This document shows positions 18,139-30,100 of a DNA stretch of 64,000 bases, piece after piece (position 1 is the first letter of the stretch; every line of letters begins with the position of its first letter). The DNA is from Tretioscincus oriximinensis. Its lineage: Eukaryota; Chordata; Lepidosauria; Squamata; Gymnophthalmidae. The position numbers were made by a program, and so were the translations under genes. The stretch spans positions 8,638-72,637 of the forward strand of contig JAJVDF010001736.1 in the NCBI GenBank assembly GCA_022410635.1, read 5' to 3'. The notes beneath the pieces are model-generated. The model searched no databases. It was not told the DNA's origin and worked only from the letters and a program-made list of their open reading frames with translations.

Positions 18139-21100
18139 GTGAGTCGTGGGGGGGGGGGGGCGAAGGGAGGGGGGACGTGCTCCGACGGCAAGCAAGGAGG
18201 GAGAAGGCAGCTCTGGGGGTCCCAGAGGAGGTGGGTGGAGCAGCGTGGTGGAGCACCACCCTGCCCCCCACCCCATGCTCAGCCTGGCTGGACATCTGGT
18301 CCGATTTAGCGCAGCTGTTCTCCTGCCTTGGAAGGTGGGTGGGTGGGTGGACTCTGGGGCAGAGCGCACACTCCCTCCTGCCCCCCCCAACTTTATTCCC
18401 TTCCATCCCTGCCCCCCTCCTCTTCGCCATCTCACCACCAGTCCCCCCTCCTCCACCCCAAGGCATCCCCCCCCCATAGTCCCTCCTCTGGCTCCAAACT
18501 GCCCCCCTCTNTCCTGTCTATCGATCCCTGGCACACAGCCAGGGTCAGGCGCCCCCCAATCCCCACACTGTGTTCGGTGGGTTTCTTTCCTGCCCCCTCC
18601 AGTCCACCCTGCCCTTCAAACCACCCTGCCACTGCATTCGGGCGCCCCTTTGCCCCTCGGATAGTTACCCACTTTGCTGCATTGCTACCGTTTGCACATC
18701 CGAAGCCGCCCCTGCTCCGTATCTCACCCCTACCACCCCCGTGGTCCCCTACTGGCAGCTGGCATCACCCCTGTTTGCTTCGCCTGTCGGCCCGATCAAT
18801 TATGGAGAAATCAATATCCTATGGCTGGGGCAAGCCATGAATAAATGGGGAGAAGACTGCGGTGCATTCCGGAGTCCGGACACGTCCAGCTCGGTGTGCA
18901 GACATGCCCATCTGTCTACACGTGATAGCGGAGAGGTGCCAGGCACCTGCTGGAAAGATCTGTGGCTTGCAGGCGTCAGCAGAAAGATCGGCAAGAGAGC
19001 TTACTGCAGATCTAGAGAAGGGGGCTGCCTGCCTGCCTGTCCGCCCACCCTCCATACACCACAGAAGGAAGGCCAGAGAACATTGGATTTCATCTCTTGT
19101 TGCTCTTCTCCTCCAAGAGGGGGAAACGTGCATGGAAGAGAAGAGGGGGGGAGGGATCATTGCACCCGCATTGAAATTCTGTGTGGCTGTCGGTTTTGCA
19201 GATAGAGAGAACAGATAACCATTTTGCCCTCTGATGCGCGATGCTCAAGGTGGACAACCTTGGTTGGAATCTACCTCCGTCTTCACGAAATGCCCAAGTG
19301 GCAAAGGTGGAAGGGACTTTACCCAATAGAAGGTTGTTGCCCCAGCAACGAGGGTCTCCTGCCTTGTAACAATCCCTTCAGCCTTCTCCCCTCCCTCCCA
19401 TTTGAAACAAGCTCCCTGGGTTTAGGAAGAACATAAGAACCTAAGAGGAGCCCTGCTGAATGGGGCCGCAGCCCATCTAGTCACACAGAGGCCCACCAAC
19501 TGCACCTGGGCAGCCTGAAGCAGAAGAAGCCAAAATCTTCAACTATTCTTGACACCCTGCAAATGGCATTTCAGGAATCCTGCCTGTTGCTCCATCTCGG
19601 AGGCAGCATTAAGACATCCATCCTAGGAGCTGTTTATACCCTTGCCGTCCATGAACTTGTCTAATCCTCTCTTAAAGCTATCCAAGCTGCTAGCTACCAC
19701 TACCTCTTCTGGAAGTAAATTCCAATGGATGATATATTCCTTGCCAATATTGGCTTCAGTTGCCCAGAATGGCCACTTCTTAAGCCCTGTGGTTTTGCGT
19801 GATAACAGCTGATTATTTCCGTGATTCTTAAGGAGAACCACTCACCGCAGGATGATGTGTAGAGGGGAGGTCTAGGACATGGTTTCCAGCTGTCGGACAT
19901 ATCTGGGGCTTTCTTAGCTTTTTGGCTTTCCGTGCAAAAGAACCCCTTCTGCCCCTCCCCAAATTTTGTGACTCTAANCAATTCAGGGTTGCCAAATCAT
20001 CACATCAACTCCATTTGGGGAGTTTCTTTGCGTACAAAAAGCGAAGAAACACCCTACGTTGGCTGTTGAAGTGGAAATTTTGGTCTGGAGTTGTGGATTT
20101 TGCCATAAGATCCTCAAAGAATGAGAAAAAAACTCTCACAAGCAGGCATTGAAAAAGGGAGGAAAAGAACAGACGTTTGTCTACTTCTCCTTTTTTCCGC
20201 ATGATAACCTTGGGCATCGATTTAGCCAGATTCTTGTCCTGACTCCAATTTCTCCATCCCATCTCATTCCTGTCTTTCTGCCCTTCTGCTGTCACATCCT
20301 CAGCTGGTCATGTCAAGTGTGACCCATCTAATTTGATGTAAGACTGCACTCCCCCCCCCCCCTATTCCTTCTCTGGACTCAATGGCAGACTTAATTGTTT
20401 CCCATTTTGAGCTTTTCCTTATATTTGACCCTGGGTCTCCATTGTCCAATTCTTAATATAGATCAAAACTTTCAATCTGCTTTGCTGAAAAAGGACATCT
20501 CATTCCACCTGGGAATTCCACCAGGATGCCTCTGGAAGCCCCTCACCAAAGTGTGAAGATTATGGCTTCTCTCTTTGGGTAGATTTCCATGTTATTGGAA
20601 GATAACCATGTTAGTTGGATCCAGGATATCTAGCAAGGGGGTCTCGTAGAAGACTTGGAGACTGAGAAGAAAAAGGCAGCATGAGCCTCCTTGATGTGCC
20701 AGATTCTCCCACCCTTAGAACCTTGTGGAGGGACACTTTGGACTACACCTGCCATGTAGTCCAATATCTGGATGACAACTTGTAGCTGTCAACTGATCTG
20801 CACTATCCAAATACTGTCCACCATCTTACTTTGGCCTGCAAATCGACTGGGTGATTCTACATCCCAGTATTATGAGAGAGAGAAGATGTTTGGCTGTTTA
20901 TCCATCTTGTCCCCAATTCTGAGTTCCTCTTTATTGGAGCTCCTTGGAGATATAAAGGCCCAAAAAGGGGGCCTTGGGAAAGGCTAAGCTAACATTTATG
21001 TCCAGTATACATATAGTAGGATTATCATATACAGTCCGAGATAGAGGGGCTTATGCCTCTAATGGCTATAGAAGAGAAGGCTTTTCTCCAGCTTCTAATG

Positions 21101-24100
21101 CCTGCTGCACCTCGGGTGTGGAAATTACTTCATTACAGATTGAGAGCCAGTCTGGTGCAGTGGTTAGAGAGCCTGACTCTTTCCCCCAGGTTTGGTTCTC
21201 CACTCCTCCACAAAAGCCACCTGGGTGACCTTGGGCTAATCATAATTCTTTGACGCTCACTCAGCCCCACCTACTTACAAGGTGTCTGTTGTGAAGAGAA
21301 TAGATGGTTCTTGAAGCTGCTTTGATTTCCTTCAGGTTGAGAAGAATGGGGCATGAAAACCAATTTCCCACTTCCCCTCCTTCTCTTTCTTCTCCTCTTC
21401 CTCCTCCTTCTCCACACATTAAAGGTGTCTGGTAACCTAACATAAAATACTACTTCTGTGCAGAAGACACCTTTATAGTGGCAATTATAGACATCACTTG
21501 TCCTTAAGGTTTCCTTTACGTGAGTGTGAACTCACTATTCAGTTTCATCCTTGTTGCCCACCACACGTTTTCAAAAACAGATGTGCAAAATCCCAGACCT
21601 TGTATTGCTTGCCAATATTGGCTTCAGTTATCCAGAATGGCCACTTCTTAAGCCCTGTGGTTTTGCACAACAACAGCTGATAATTTCCATGATGCTTAAG
21701 CAGATCGACTCACTGCAGGATGATGTCTGGAGGGTAAATATGTGTCTGCTTTTGCCACAGTTAAAATTGCCCCCAATTCTTTAGTACCCTCAGCTTGTGC
21801 CAAGTTAAGTAGATTCTGTGGTGCTCTTCTGAAACATATTTTTAATCCTTCTTTAGTCCTGAAGAACTGGACTAAAACAGGAAAATACACAGGTGTTTTT
21901 CCCCCTTTCTGTCTGTCTGGTTCTTCAGAACTGAAGATGGATTAAAAGTATGTGTCAAAACAGCATCCCAGAACAATTCCAGCAATTGGCCACACCTACT
22001 GGTGGTCAATAGACTGTGGCAGGCTCTAGTCCACGTGTCCTGTTCAAGTAGTCCTCCTATTCCTCTGCTTGGAAATCTATTTGGAATAAATGTGATTTAA
22101 AGACAATCTAGTAAGGGAGACTCATAATAGATCTTATAAAGAAAAGGGCAGGCAGCATGATCTTTTGAGGACAAGGCTACTTTTTCAGTTGAGTAGACAG
22201 AAAGATGTTCTAGCAAGAGGATCTCATAGCATCTTGGAGACTTAACAATAAAATGGTAGGCAGCACCAGCTTTTGTGGAGAAGTCTTCTGTAGCCAGTAG
22301 AATGTCTACAAAAGCTCCATCTGCCTGTGTATAAGGTGCTATGAGATCCCCTTAGACAGACAAGAAAAGGGTAATCGGCACCATCTTTTGGACAGGACTA
22401 TTTATTTTGATGGATAGATGGACTGATAGATAATTCTAGCAAGAGGTTCTCGTAGCAAGGGGGTTTAGAGATGAACAAGAAAACGGTAGGCAATGTGAGC
22501 TTTCATGGACAAGTCTTCTTTGGATGCTGAATAAGTAGACATGTTTACAAAAGCTCATGCTGCCTTTCATTTCTTGTTCATTTCTAAGGTGAACATAAGA
22601 ACATAAGAAGAGCCATACTGGATCAGGCCACAGCCCATCAAGTCCAGCATTGTGTCCCACACAGAAGCCCACCAGATGCCCCTGGGCAGTCCGAACAGAG
22701 GAAAGCAAAATATGCTCCTGTTCGTGACTCCCTGCAAATGGCATTTCAGGAGTCCTGCCTGTTGCTCCATCCCAGAGGCAATATCCAGACATCCATCCTA
22801 GTATCCATTTATACACCTTGTTGTCCATAAACTTGTCTAGTCCTGTCTTGAAACTATTCAAGCTGTTAGGTACCACTACCTCTTCAGGAAGTAGATTCCA
22901 CAGGCCGATGACCCTCTGGATGAAAAAATACTTTCCTTTGTCTGTTCTCACTTTTCTACCCAACAGTTTTAAAGAGGGCCCTCTGGTCCTTGTGTTCTGT
23001 GATAGGGAAAACATTTTTTCTCTGTTCACCCCGTCCATCCCATGCATGATTTTGTACACTTCAATCACATCAGCTCTCAAATGTTGCTTTTCAAGGCTGA
23101 AGAGGCCCAGACATTGCAGCCTGACTTCGTAAGGGGGGTGCTCCAGACCCTTGATCATTCTTGTTGCCCTTTTCTGCACCTTCTCCAGTTCCACAATATC
23201 CCTCTTGAGATGTGGTAACCAGAATTGAACACAGGATTCCACATGTGGCCTCACCACAGATTTATAAAGAGGCAAAACAACATTTGCTGACTTGTTTTCG
23301 ATTCCTTTCCTAATTATCCCCAACATGGAATTCGCCTTTTTTGCTGCTGCTGCACACTGGGTTGAAACCTGTGCTGGGTGCTATGAAAAATGCTTGTCTG
23401 TCTGTCTACATCTCTCTCTTTCTCTCTCTCTCTCACACACAACTAAGCAGCAGAGTTGCTAGCATTTAAAACCCATTTCTCCCCAAGATGTGAGAATTAA
23501 ATTTCAGCCGTTGTAAATTTGCATCTCTGCGCATGGAATGCTATGTGCAAACAAGATGCACTCTTACGTTCGTTCTTTCTGATAGCGCACAAGCAGGCAC
23601 TGCACATCTAGGGAGACCGCATGGAGACTGAAGCTTTTGGTCCTAAGTGCTGTTGACCATCTTTTTAATCAGTCTCTCCAGTGGCCAGCGATGATGCCCT
23701 GGGGTTAATGGACAACGCTTGTCTTTCTGGAGGATAAGCTGAGTAAAGTGAGGGCCGTAACTAGGGCATTGTGATCTAATCTCAAAGACCCGATTTATCC
23801 TGGATTGGTTGGTTTATAATGGCTCCCTCCCCCCCTTCCTGGCTTCCTTTTTCTGTCCCCACCCGTCTCTGTTTTCTCTGCCCTGGAGGTTGTGTGATAC
23901 AGATTAATTTGCTATTTCTGGGCCTGTGACATTTTTGGGAGGCTCCTGCTAGCAGCCGCCTCAGTGTTGGGTCTGGACTGGTTCCAACCAACAAGATTAG
24001 CACTCCGGGCAAGAAGGAGGGGCTACAGGGAATATGGCATATGCCATGATAGGGACATTGGGACTGGACACATGCAGAGAGTAGAACTGTTGCTATTTCA

Positions 24101-27100
24101 GGAAACTGTATTAAGGCCTTTTAATGTCTCTGCAGGGTGGGGTATGCTTTTTTGCTTGGGGTATTTAGCTTAACCTGCTGAACTTTTATTTCCAACGGTC
24201 TTTAGCTCGGGTTTTATTGTATTTCTCTTTCATCTTCCTTCGTTATGTTCCCTGTAAACTCTTTAAACGCAAGTACATGGTTAGTATAAGAGAGCCAGTC
24301 TGGTATGGTGGCCAGCCTCTTATCTGGATTTGATTTTCTCTTGGTTTGATTCTGCACTCCTCCACAAAAGCCAGCTGGGTGACCTTGGACTACCCATAGT
24401 TCTCTGCCAGCCCCACCTACTTCACAAGGTGTCTGTTGTGAAGAGAAGAACAGAAGGTGATATAAGCTGCTTTGATTCCCATCGGGTTGAGAAAAGCAGG
24501 GTATAAATCATAAATAGGTTCTGATTTGTTCTTTTGATCCATCTTCAGTCTTGAAGAATTGGGCTAAATAAGGAGGAAATTGTTGCCCTCTCCTGAATCA
24601 GTCCAGTTTTTTCAGGACTGTGGGAGGAATAAAAGTAAGTGTCAGAATAGCAACCAAGTCCAAGATCTATCAAAACGAAGGGTTTTGAGTTGGGTTTGAC
24701 TGTTAGTTTTTATACACACTCATCCGTATGATGTTTTTGGCAATCATGGAGAAATATTTTGGTAGTGTAGACTTCTGGACATTTTCAGCAAAGGGGTCTA
24801 GTAATATATTTGGAGACTAACTGGAAATTAAAATTATTAACGCAACGTTTTGTGAGTTACTTCTTCAGAAGAAGCTTTCATAGACAAAGTCTACTTCAGG
24901 TCTTCTTCAAAGGAGCTTTCGTAGGCTAAGATGAAAATTTCAAAGAGAAACACTGCGTCACTTATTTATTCCATTATAACTGAATATTCCACAATAAAGC
25001 ATAGATATTCTGGAATAAATCAGTCCACACAATGCTTTATTGGGAAACATTTACCGTAAGTGCCGTGAAATATAAAAGTGATGTGGGAATGCAGCCCGAA
25101 ATCTACTTCAGATTAAGCTTTTATCAACCAAATCTACTTCTTCAGAAGAAGCTTTCATAGACAAAGTCTACTTCAGATCTTCTTCAAAGGAGCTTTTGTA
25201 GGCTAAGTCTAAAGATGAAGCTTTCATAGGTAAAGTCTTCTTCTTCAGATGAACCTTTGTGCTTTCTGCAGGGATGTTTCCACATCACAGGAATGATTGT
25301 GGACTGCTTAAAAGCAGTCCACACAAGGTAGATTTAAGAATTAAGTGATTGAAGAACGGTGAAGCAATGAGCCCGCACTTTGCTCCCACCAATTGCTGGG
25401 ACTATACCCCATCCAAAGTGCTAAAAGGTATCTAAAACACATTCCAGTGCTGGCTTTATTTTTCTGCTGTTGATCGATGGTTGCAGCCTTAGCTGGGTTG
25501 GACAGGGTGCCTGCTTTGATTTTCTTTTGTCCTCTGAGGTCCTAGCAGGATACATCCAGTGAGTGCGATACAATATGTTATCATGACTAATTTCGTTCCT
25601 ACTTACCACACGTTTTGTGTTCCAAACTCTCTTAGCCAACAAGCACAAGCCCTGGATTGAAGCTGAGTATCAGGGCATTGTGATGGAGAACGACAACACG
25701 GTGCTGCTGAACCCACCACTGTTTGCTCTGGATAAGGATGCTCCGTTACGCTATGCAGGTACGTGGGTGGAAATGGTGGCGGGGGTGAAATCCTTCTTGT
25801 ATGATTTGCAGTTTCTTCACAGCCAGTCTGGTGTAACAATTAGCGTGTTAGGCTCATATCTAGATGTCTCCTGGTTCTGTTCTACCCCCACTCCACGAAA
25901 ACCTGCTGGGTGACAGTTCTTTGGTGTTCTCTCAGCCCCACCTACTTCACAAGGGGTCCGTTGTGAAGAGAAGAACAGAAGATTATGTAAGCTGCTTTGT
26001 TGCTTTCTTAGGTGAAGAAAAGTGGGCTGTAAAACCACCTCATCTTACTTTGGGTGCAGGCCAAGTCTTGGAGAACTTTGTTGGGAAGTATAATTTTTGG
26101 GAAGAGGGGAGTGAACAGCTTGAGGTACTGCACACTGCTGCCTATGAAAGGGCATTAATGGAACTGGTTGCCTTCTTTGTCCTGCTCATCATTGCCTGCT
26201 AGCATCCCATAGTTGTTTTTCTGTTTGTCAGGATGCATCCCTAAGGCTCTTGCATATTCCAGGATTTTCTGATGACCAGGGTCATTGGTTTACCGATTTC
26301 ACTTCGCTTCATTTACATCTTTACAGTATGTTCTATCAGCTATTGACAAGTGACCCCCTTCCGTCCACCATTTTGTTTGTTGGCTGGCAAGATGTCCAGT
26401 AGCCCCTCCTCCCAAATTAGGCTGACCAGATGATCCCTTTTGGGGGGGTGGAAACCCGGTTTTGGGGTGTCTCCCGATTTTTGCTGAGGAAATTTTTTTT
26501 CAAAAAAATGTATTTTTTATTTTTTTCCCTCAGCAAAAACCGGGAGGCACCCCAAAACTGGGTTTTCACCCCCACCCCCCAAGAGGGGTCATCTGTTCAG
26601 CCTATCCCAAATGCTAGTTTTTACCTCACCTCCTTGATGACTGCTGAGGAAATGCCAGTCATTCAATCAATCAAATATCATTGGCTGCTTCCTCTTTCCA
26701 GCTTAGCAAGCGGCTGAACTGTAATTCATACAGGAACCTTTTCTCACCGAAACTAGCTACACGTCACATCCTCAATGTAATAAACTGTTTTTCCCGGTAA
26801 ACTGATACTCAAGTACGTCAGACTTAAAAGTGTAATTGCTGCTGATTTATATAAAATCTGGTGTGGCAAATGTGGCACGAATTTGATTTACAAGTGGATT
26901 ATCGATCTGGTACAGATGCAGCTTCAGTATCTCCTTTTCACTGGCTTAAAGATCTAGAATGAGCTGCCACTTGTTACCACCATGTCCTACTCCTTAAAAT
27001 AGAAACCTATGGGTATCTCGAGACTTCGGTTACTATGTGTAAGATGAAAGGGATAAAACAACAGGATTTAGGTAGAATGAGGATAATATAGATGCCCCCC

Positions 27101-30100
27101 CCCCCCAGTAGGCTGGCCAGATGACCCTCGGGTATAGGGCGGGGTATAAGTATAAATAATACCCTTTTTGGGGGGTGAACCCGGTTTTGGGGTGTCTACC
27201 CTGCCCTCCTGGGTGGGTGGGTATTTTCCTGTTTTTTGCTGAGGAATTTTTTCTTAAAATATTACTGCACCATCACTAGGGGTATGTGGCAACCAGGGTC
27301 AGCTCCTGAAGGCGCCCTCCCCTCAGTAAAAGATAAAAAAATGCAAATTTCTCATACCCTTTGAAAAATCCTCACACACTTGATGTTGGTGGATGATTTG
27401 CGTGCTCATGAATATGCATATTAGCATGAATATTAACAGCCCCAGTTTGGGCCTCAGAAAATCTGGTCAGTCTACCCCCCAGCCATCTTCCTATAAGCAG
27501 AAAATGAGGACCGGGCACAAATTGGCTAAGGAGGCTTTCTCCCTCCCTAGGCTAAGTGCAGTGTAGGCTGGGAACTGTAGTCCACAGGGCAGGACCCCAG
27601 GCAGGCAGGGCGGAAGAGTCCCTGCCATCAGCACAACAACAGCTTTGCTTCACTTAGGCTGACCAGATGCACCCTCCTCACATTTGGTCTGCTTTTGCTA
27701 CTACTGCCAGCTTTGTGAAGCTGTTGGGCAGCCAAGCTTTTATAATATGCACTTGTCCTCGTGAAAAAAAAGCGTACAAAAGCAGGCAGAAGTAAAACTA
27801 TAAGAACCTTAAAACCGGAAACAGAAAATCTATCAGGAAGATGAGAAATTGGAAGTTGGTTGTTTCGTTATCGTTGACCAACAGTACCGCATCTATAAGT
27901 TTTGAATCCAAGCCAGGGTTGCCACGTAAAACTGGGACAGACGTTTCCACCTTTAACAGATGTGAAAAAGTTATTTTTCTCACAGGTTCAGCAGGCATTA
28001 GAAGCTGCCCCTGTTGAAAAGTCTTCTATAGCCATTAAAGTTACACAGCTCTATTCTGGATTATATGTGGGAACCCTAAACCAAGCCCAAATTATATTGA
28101 AGGGTTTCTATTCCTGAGAAAGAACAATTTAAATGCAAATGTGTGCATAGTATTATTGTTTAGCAGTCAGCATGCGGAATTTTTCATTTAGTGATCTTCC
28201 TACGGACGATGAAAATGCCCCTATAGAGTACAATATTGCAGAGCAGGCTCATGATGGTAAAGGGTGGCAGTGGGGTAGAATACAGTCACATTCAGAGCTA
28301 TTTAACTCCTCCTCTGCAATACATGCAGAACAGTTGCAATTACTCATATTGTGCAGACTTACCAGATGACCCCTTTTTGGGGGTGGTTGTGTGAAAACCC
28401 GGTTTTATGGTGCCTCCTGGTTTTTCCTGAGGGAAAAAAAATTAAAAAAAGAAAAAAACAATTGAAAAAAAAAACTTTTTTAGAAAAAANTTTTTTTTTA
28501 GAAGAACAATTTCATCAGGAAAAACCGTGAGGCACTTTGGTCAGCCCTAGAAAATAGTTTATTTGACTAGTCATGTGACCATTTCAAAATACAAGAAATG
28601 GCTATCTTTTCTCTGTTTTTAGATGTGGCTGTTTTAACGTGTTAATTGTGATTTTATTGTTAACCAACCTGAGACCTTCGGGAAGGCTGACCAGATGATC
28701 CCTTTTTGTTTTGTTTTTTGTTTTTTTGAAAACTCGCTTTTGGGGTGCTTCCCAGTTTCTTCTGAGGAAAATATTTTCAAAAAAAGATTTTTTTTCCCCA
28801 AAATTTTCTTTTTCTTTTTAAATTTTTTTTCCTCAGAAAAAAAGGGAGGCAGCCCAAAAACAGGTTTTCAACCCTCCCCCCAAAAGGGGGTCATCTGGTC
28901 AGCCTACTTTCGGGTATAGGGTGGAATAAAAATGTAAATAAATAAATAAATAAATAAATAAAAACAAAGCAAAACAACAAAAAATAAAACCCTATGAGGT
29001 GAGCAGCAGTCTCTCTATTTATAGGTAAAATCTTATTTTCCTGATTCCTGTTTCAGGAAGTCCGTTTTTTTCTTGATAGCTTTCAGGTTGAAAAGGCTTA
29101 CTCCAATTATGATGGATCTTTCTTGCCCTTGCAGAAGAAAGGACACTAGTTCACTTCTGTCGGGAGGGCCTTGAGTTGGTTAGTATTGGATGTAGGTAAC
29201 TGGATCGGAGTTCGGTATATGCTGGGCAAACGGTTAAAAAATGTTCAATATATTCTACAGCTTGTTTCTCCCAGCTTGTTCCTCCCTCTTCTTGGAATAT
29301 TGCAGTAGCGGGCTTGTTTGCATCATAATACCGTGTTGTTCAAACCTTGCCCTTGTGTAGAGTCTTCTTCAAATAGTCAGGCGTTTTCAATTTGAGTCTT
29401 CAATTTGTGTACTCCTATTGCTTCATCTGTTTTTAAAAATCAGGATGGGAATTGAAGCATAGGCTCCCACTGAGCTTAATTCCTTTGAGGCTGTTGCTGG
29501 CCTAAGCCAAGAGTTTTCAACTGCATCCCTCCAGATGTTCATGGATTAAAATTCCCCGCATCCTGGCCAGCTTTGCAGTGAGTGTGCCACTGAGCACCAC
29601 TNTTCTGCTCAGTTAAATATCGGTCTCACTCTAAGCATTCTCTTCTCTCGTGCTTTCTTAGAAAAACCATACTGTATTGTGTAAAGCTTTGAGCTGAACT
29701 CAGGGATACTTACAGATAATGATATGATCCAAGAGATGACAGCCAATAGATGGGGTGCCAGATGTAAATAATAACAAACTGCCTGCTTCCTGTTTCTTTG
29801 GCAGGATTCCTGATTCCTGTTTCCTGTTTTATGGTTCTTAGTTGCGTTTCTGCCTGCTTTTCTATGCCATTTTTTGATGATGACAAGGGCTTATTGTAAA
29901 AGCTTGGATGCCCAGCTGCGTCATGAATCTGGCAGCGGCAGCAGCAGCAGCCCAAATGTGAAAAAAGCAAAATGGAGCTGCTGTTGTCCTGTTGATGGGG
30001 CCTGCTGGGAAGTGTAGTCTGAGCAGCAGGCAGCCTCTTCTCCCCAGCTTGTGTGGGGCCCTGCCCTGTGGACTACAGTTCCCAGCTTGCACTACTGCTA

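Larger units (their letters stand above)
17340..18480 (+). promoter_or_regulatory. CpG-rich CLSTN3 promoter region
   Basis: A GC- and CpG-dense block around the CLSTN3 start, unlike the AT-richer flanks. A GC box (GGGGCGGGGC) lies at 17807-17816 and a CRE-like TGACATCA at about 17788. No TATA box was seen in the 250 bases before the start codon. Consistent with a TATA-less CpG-island promoter; the start site is unknown. Bases 17694-17772 contain many single Ns. Confidence 0.65.

Noticed and set aside
22436..23326. 296-codon minus-strand frame as a host gene
   Set aside because: It is the CR1 reverse-transcriptase C-terminus running into its 3' UTR and an inserted repeat.
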